This document shows positions 15,765 to 18,993 of a stretch of 18,993 nt of DNA, in pieces. The stretch covers positions 1-18,993 of the forward strand of contig DATMLO010000096.1 of NCBI GenBank assembly GCA_035570495.1, given 5' to 3'. The notes beneath the pieces were generated by a model. That model had not been told where the DNA came from. It made no database searches and saw only the letters and a list, made by a program, of their open reading frames with translations. A program made the translations under genes and the position numbers. The DNA is from DATARH01 sp035570495 (lineage in GTDB: Bacteria > Pseudomonadota > Alphaproteobacteria > ATCC43930 > CGMCC-115725). Within the stretch, counting starts at the first letter, position 1; every line of letters begins with the position of its first letter.

Positions 15765-17698
15765 CGATCAATGTGACGCTACCGCAGATTTTACGACGCA
15801 ACGCCACCGCGCTGCGCGACAAGCCGGCAATGCGCGAAAAGGATCGCGGCATCTGGCAGCCTTACAGCTGGCAGCGCTACTGGGAAGAGACCCGGGATTT
15901 CGCGCTCGGCCTCGCCGCCGCCGGCTTCAAGGCCGGCGACAAGCTGGCGGTGATCGGCGAGAACCGGCCGCACCTCTATTTCGCGCAATTGTCGGCGATG
16001 TGCCTCGGCGGTATCGCGGTGCCGGCGTATCAGGACGCCATCGCGTCCGAGCTCGCCTATGTGCTCGATCACGCCGAGGTCTCGGTCGTCGTCGCCGAGG
16101 ACCAGGAGCAGGTCGACAAGGTTCTGTCGCTGAGCGACCGGCTGCCACATCTGAAGCTCATCGTCTACGACGATCCGCGCGGCTTGGCCGATTACGACGA
16201 ACCGATCCTCAAATCCTTTCCGGCGATCGAAGCGGCGGGGCGCGAGTTCGGCGCGACGCATCCGGGCTATGCCGAGACCGCGGTCGAGGCCGGCAAGCCG
16301 GGTGATCTCTGTCTCTTTTCCTACACCTCGGGCACCACGTCGCGGCCGAAAGGCGTGATGCTGTCGCACATCAATCTGCTCGCGGCGTCCGAGGCGCTCA
16401 CCAAGTCCGACGACGTGCGGGCGAGCGACAACCACATCGCCTATCTGCCGATGGCGTGGATCGGCAATTCGCTTCTGTCGATGGCGCTGCATCTGTGGGT
16501 CGGCTTCACCGCGAACTATCCGGAAAAGCCAGAAACGCTGCTCCGCGACCTGCGGGAGTTAGGGCCGACCATCGCGTTGGCGCCGCCGCGTTTCTGGGAG
16601 AACACGCTGACCGCGATCCTGGTGCGCGCGGCCGATGCGAGCCGGCTGAAACGGCACTTGTTCAACATCTTTCGCCGTGTCGCCGAAGAGGCGGAGACCC
16701 GGCGCAGCGCCGGCGAGAGCCTGCCGCTGAGCCTCAGACTCCGGCTCGCGCTTGGCGAGATGCTGATCTACGCGCCGCTGCGCGATCAGCTTGGCCTGCG
16801 ACGGGCGCGCTGGGCCTATACTGGCGGGGCGCCGCTCGGCGCCGACACATTCCGCTTCTTCCGGGCGGTCGGCATCAACCTGAAGCAGGTCTACGGCGCG
16901 ACCGAGCTGGCCGGGCTTTGCTCGGTACAGGCGGACCGCGAGGTCGATCCCGACACCGTCGGCCGCGTCTTCGACGGGACCGAGCTGCGCATCGCCGACA
17001 ATGGCGAAGTCCAGGTCCGCTCGGCCTCGGTGTTCCACGGCTATTACAAGCAGGATGAGGCGACGCAGGACGCCATGACCGAGGATGGCTGGCTCCGAAC
17101 CGGCGATGCCGGGTTCATCGACCGGCGCGGCCACCTCGTCATCATCGACCGCGCGCGCGACGTCGGAAAGCTGGCCGACGGCACCGCCTACGCGCCGCAA
17201 TTCATCGAGAACAAGCTGAAATTCAGCCCGTTTATCGCCGAGGTGATAGCGTTTGGCGACGCCCGCCCGTTTGTCGCCGCGATCGTCGCCATCGATCCGA
17301 CCACGGTGGGCAACTGGGCCGAGCGCAACAACCTGGCCTATACCTCGTTTCAGGATCTTTGCGCCAAGCCCGAGGTCGCCGGCCTCGTCCGCGACGAAAT
17401 CAGCAAGTGCAACGCGATGCTGCCCGAAGCGGCGCAGGTGCGCCGCTTTCTCGTGCTCAACAAGGAATTCGACGCGGATGACGACGAGATCACCCGCACG
17501 CGCAAAATTCGCCGCGGCTTTGTCACCGAGAAATATGCCGGGGCCGTCGACGCCCTCTATGGCGGGCTCAGCGAGGTCGAGCTCGCTGCGGAAATCACCT
17601 ACGAGGACGGGCGCAAGGCCGTGATGCGCTCGACCCTGGCGATCGCCGATGTCGCCGCGGCGTTGGTGGCGCCGCGCGAACTGGCCGTGGCGCAGTAG
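15761..17698 (+). CDS. long-chain-type acyl-CoA synthetase (AMP-forming)
   Basis: This 645-residue ANL enzyme has the ATP loop YTSGTTSRPKGV (188-199), YGATE (378-382), TGD (447-449), the hinge region IIDRARDVGKLADGTAYAP, and Lys582 in TRTRKIRR as the probable catalytic lysine. It should convert a carboxylic acid, ATP and CoA to acyl-CoA. Its size and the AYAPQFIENKLKFSPFI segment are like the long-chain fatty-acid ligases that sit inside LIV-type transporter operons in alphaproteobacteria. About 55 residues extend past the lysine region. The ATG at 15761 overlaps the livG stop and is preceded by a G-rich stretch; a frame opening further upstream is only the livG shadow. The substrate is probably the acid imported by this transporter, which is an inference. 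Confidence 0.92.
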   Translation: MTINVTLPQILRRNATALRDKPAMREKDRGIWQPYSWQRYWEETRDFALGLAAAGFKAGDKLAVIGENRPHLYFAQLSAMCLGGIAVPAYQDAIASELAYVLDHAEVSVVVAEDQEQVDKVLSLSDRLPHLKLIVYDDPRGLADYDEPILKSFPAIEAAGREFGATHPGYAETAVEAGKPGDLCLFSYTSGTTSRPKGVMLSHINLLAASEALTKSDDVRASDNHIAYLPMAWIGNSLLSMALHLWVGFTANYPEKPETLLRDLRELGPTIALAPPRFWENTLTAILVRAADASRLKRHLFNIFRRVAEEAETRRSAGESLPLSLRLRLALGEMLIYAPLRDQLGLRRARWAYTGGAPLGADTFRFFRAVGINLKQVYGATELAGLCSVQADREVDPDTVGRVFDGTELRIADNGEVQVRSASVFHGYYKQDEATQDAMTEDGWLRTGDAGFIDRRGHLVIIDRARDVGKLADGTAYAPQFIENKLKFSPFIAEVIAFGDARPFVAAIVAIDPTTVGNWAERNNLAYTSFQDLCAKPEVAGLVRDEISKCNAMLPEAAQVRRFLVLNKEFDADDDEITRTRKIRRGFVTEKYAGAVDALYGGLSEVELAAEITYEDGRKAVMRSTLAIADVAAALVAPRELAVAQ

Positions 17699-17705
17699 GG
17701 TCGCG

Positions 17706-18602
17706 ATGCCCGAATTCGATCTCCAATTCACGATCTACCTGCTCACCAACGGGGTGATGATCGGGTTGATGTACGCGCTGATCGCGCTCGGTTTCGTGCT
17801 GATTTACAAGGCGACCGACGCGATCAACTTCGCGCAAGGCGAATTTGTCATGTTCGCCGGCTTTATCGCCGCGGCGGCGATGTCGCACAGCCTACCGTTT
17901 TGGCTCGCCGCGCTGATCTCGATCGGCGGCATGGTGGCGCTCGGCTTCACGCTCGAGCGGGTCGTGCTGCGACCGCTGATCGGCCGGCCGGTGATCGCCG
18001 TGGTCATGGCGACGATCGGCCTCGCGGCGGTTCTGCGCGGCACCGCGGTGCTGGCGTTTGGCGCCGGTACATCAGCGATCAACATGCCGATCCCGGACGA
18101 TCCGATCGCGTTGGGGCCGCTGTCGCTGCCGCCGGTCGAGGTCGTCGGCGCCGCGGTCAGCCTTCTTTTCCTCGCCGGGTTCACCTGGTTCTTTCTCAAG
18201 AGCCGAACCGGCATCGCGATGCGCGCCGTCGCCGACAGCCAGCAAGTGGCGATGGCGATGGGGATCAATGTCCGCCGCTATTTCGCCTTTGCCTGGGCGA
18301 TGGCGGGGGTTGTCTCGGCGCTGGGCGGCCTCGTCTGGGGCGCGATGCTGGGGGTCGACAACCAGCTGGCGCTGGTCGGGCTCAAGGTGTTTCCGGTGGT
18401 CATCCTGGGCGGGCTCGACTCGGTCGTCGGCGCGGTGATCGGGGGGCTTATCGTCGGCATCGTCGAGAACCTGGCGGCCGGGTATTTCGACCCGCTGGTC
18501 GGCGGCGGGACCAAGGATTTTGTGCCGTATCTGTTGATGATCATCGTGCTGATGGTGCGGCCCGAAGGGATTTTTGGGCGTCGCCGGATCGAGCGCGTGT
18601 AG
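17706..18602 (+). CDS. LIV-type ABC transporter permease (LivH-like)
   Basis: This 298-residue membrane protein has about eight hydrophobic segments. It shows the LivH landmarks: GLMYALIALGFVLIYKATDAINFAQGEFVM in the first helices and the cytoplasmic coupling loop GIAMRAVADSQQVAMAMGIN before the next helix. It forms the inner-membrane channel with LivM and is driven by the LivG ATPase encoded upstream. The ATG at 17706 lies 7 bases past the ligase stop. A weak AGGG overlaps that stop, so translation is probably coupled. A longer frame from 17649 is the overlapping end of the ligase gene in another frame. Confidence 0.92.
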   Translation: MPEFDLQFTIYLLTNGVMIGLMYALIALGFVLIYKATDAINFAQGEFVMFAGFIAAAAMSHSLPFWLAALISIGGMVALGFTLERVVLRPLIGRPVIAVVMATIGLAAVLRGTAVLAFGAGTSAINMPIPDDPIALGPLSLPPVEVVGAAVSLLFLAGFTWFFLKSRTGIAMRAVADSQQVAMAMGINVRRYFAFAWAMAGVVSALGGLVWGAMLGVDNQLALVGLKVFPVVILGGLDSVVGAVIGGLIVGIVENLAAGYFDPLVGGGTKDFVPYLLMIIVLMVRPEGIFGRRRIERV

Positions 18603-18618
18603 GCGAAGAGCGGGAGCG

Positions 18619-18993
18619 ATGTTCCACCGCGAAGCCGGGGTCTTCAAAACCAGCTATGCCGCCGACATGGCGCTCTATCCGCTGCCGATTGCGCGCTGGG
18701 CGGTCGCTGTGCTGGCGGCGATCTTTATCGTCATCGTGCCCCTGACATCGGGCGACTATCTCCTCTCGATCGTCAATCTCAGCCTCATCGCGATCGTCGG
18801 CGCTCTGGGGCTCAACATCCTCGTCGGCTACACCGGGCAGATCTCGATCGGCGCCGGCGCTTTCATGTCGGTGGGCGCCTACACAGCGGCCAACCTGATC
18901 ACCCATCTCAATGCGCCGTTCTGGATCGCGTTGCCCGCGGGCGGGCTGATGGCGGCGGTGATCGGTACGCTTGTCGGCATCCCGTCCCTGCGC
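18619..18993 (+). CDS. LIV-type ABC transporter permease (LivM-like), 3'-truncated
   Basis: An ATG at 18619 with GGGAG just upstream opens a frame that runs to the window edge, giving 125 residues. After a polar N-terminus there are hydrophobic segments and the LivM hallmark GALGLNILVGYTGQISIGAGAFMSVGAYTAANL. It starts 16 bases after the livH stop and is the partner permease of LivH. The rest of the operon, where a substrate-binding protein and a second ATPase (LivF) would be expected, lies outside the window. Confidence 0.9.
   Translation, partial: MFHREAGVFKTSYAADMALYPLPIARWAVAVLAAIFIVIVPLTSGDYLLSIVNLSLIAIVGALGLNILVGYTGQISIGAGAFMSVGAYTAANLITHLNAPFWIALPAGGLMAAVIGTLVGIPSLR

Noticed and set aside
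16559..17731. Open frame of 390 codons on the minus strand
   Set aside because: Antisense of the acyl-CoA synthetase, whose plus-strand motifs are complete.

Overview
The window looks like chromosomal DNA from a GC-rich alphaproteobacterium, possibly of the Hyphomicrobiales/Rhodospirillales type. This rests on gene content: a bacterial Coq4 homologue, a LIV-type ABC transporter operon with embedded acyl-CoA ligases, and small Rhizobiales-style hypothetical proteins. The taxon cannot be fixed from this sequence alone. I saw no tRNA, rRNA, insertion sequence, phage gene or CRISPR array. Genes are tightly packed and no gene-free stretch exceeds about 240 bases.

Bases 1-2308: the 3' part of a luciferase-like flavin monooxygenase, then a divergent pair of coq4 (minus strand) and a TetR-family regulator (plus strand). 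A 22-base inverted repeat lies between them, on top of the best coq4 promoter. Bases 2278-4335: a secreted Tyr/Gly/His/Trp-rich mini-protein and an unrecognised 515-residue protein, both on the minus strand, each followed by a strong intrinsic terminator. Bases 4493-7107: an alpha/beta hydrolase, a convergent MFS transporter and an 86-residue membrane-anchored hypothetical protein.

Bases 7178-12991 (minus strand) are the most unusual part. Three genes probably form one operon, and all three products are predicted to leave the cytoplasm. In order of transcription they are a lipoprotein of an uncharacterised family, a lipocalin-like protein, and an 1185-residue protein with a signal peptide, about 14 tandem 42-residue TPR units and a C-terminal CHAT protease domain that keeps its His/Cys dyad. 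The last two genes are separated by only two bases. This could be an envelope-located protease module. What it cleaves and what activates it cannot be read from the sequence. A 73-residue stand-alone DksA/TraR-type zinc finger protein lies upstream on the same strand.

Bases 13633-18993 (plus strand) form a catabolic uptake operon: a PaaK-like CoA ligase, a LivG-type ATPase, a long-chain-type acyl-CoA synthetase overlapping it by ATGA, the LivH permease and the start of the LivM permease, which runs off the window. Two CoA ligases inside a LIV transporter suggest uptake of a carboxylic acid (aromatic, alicyclic or fatty) followed by CoA activation, rather than amino-acid uptake. The PaaK-like member lacks the usual glycine/threonine-rich ATP-binding loop.
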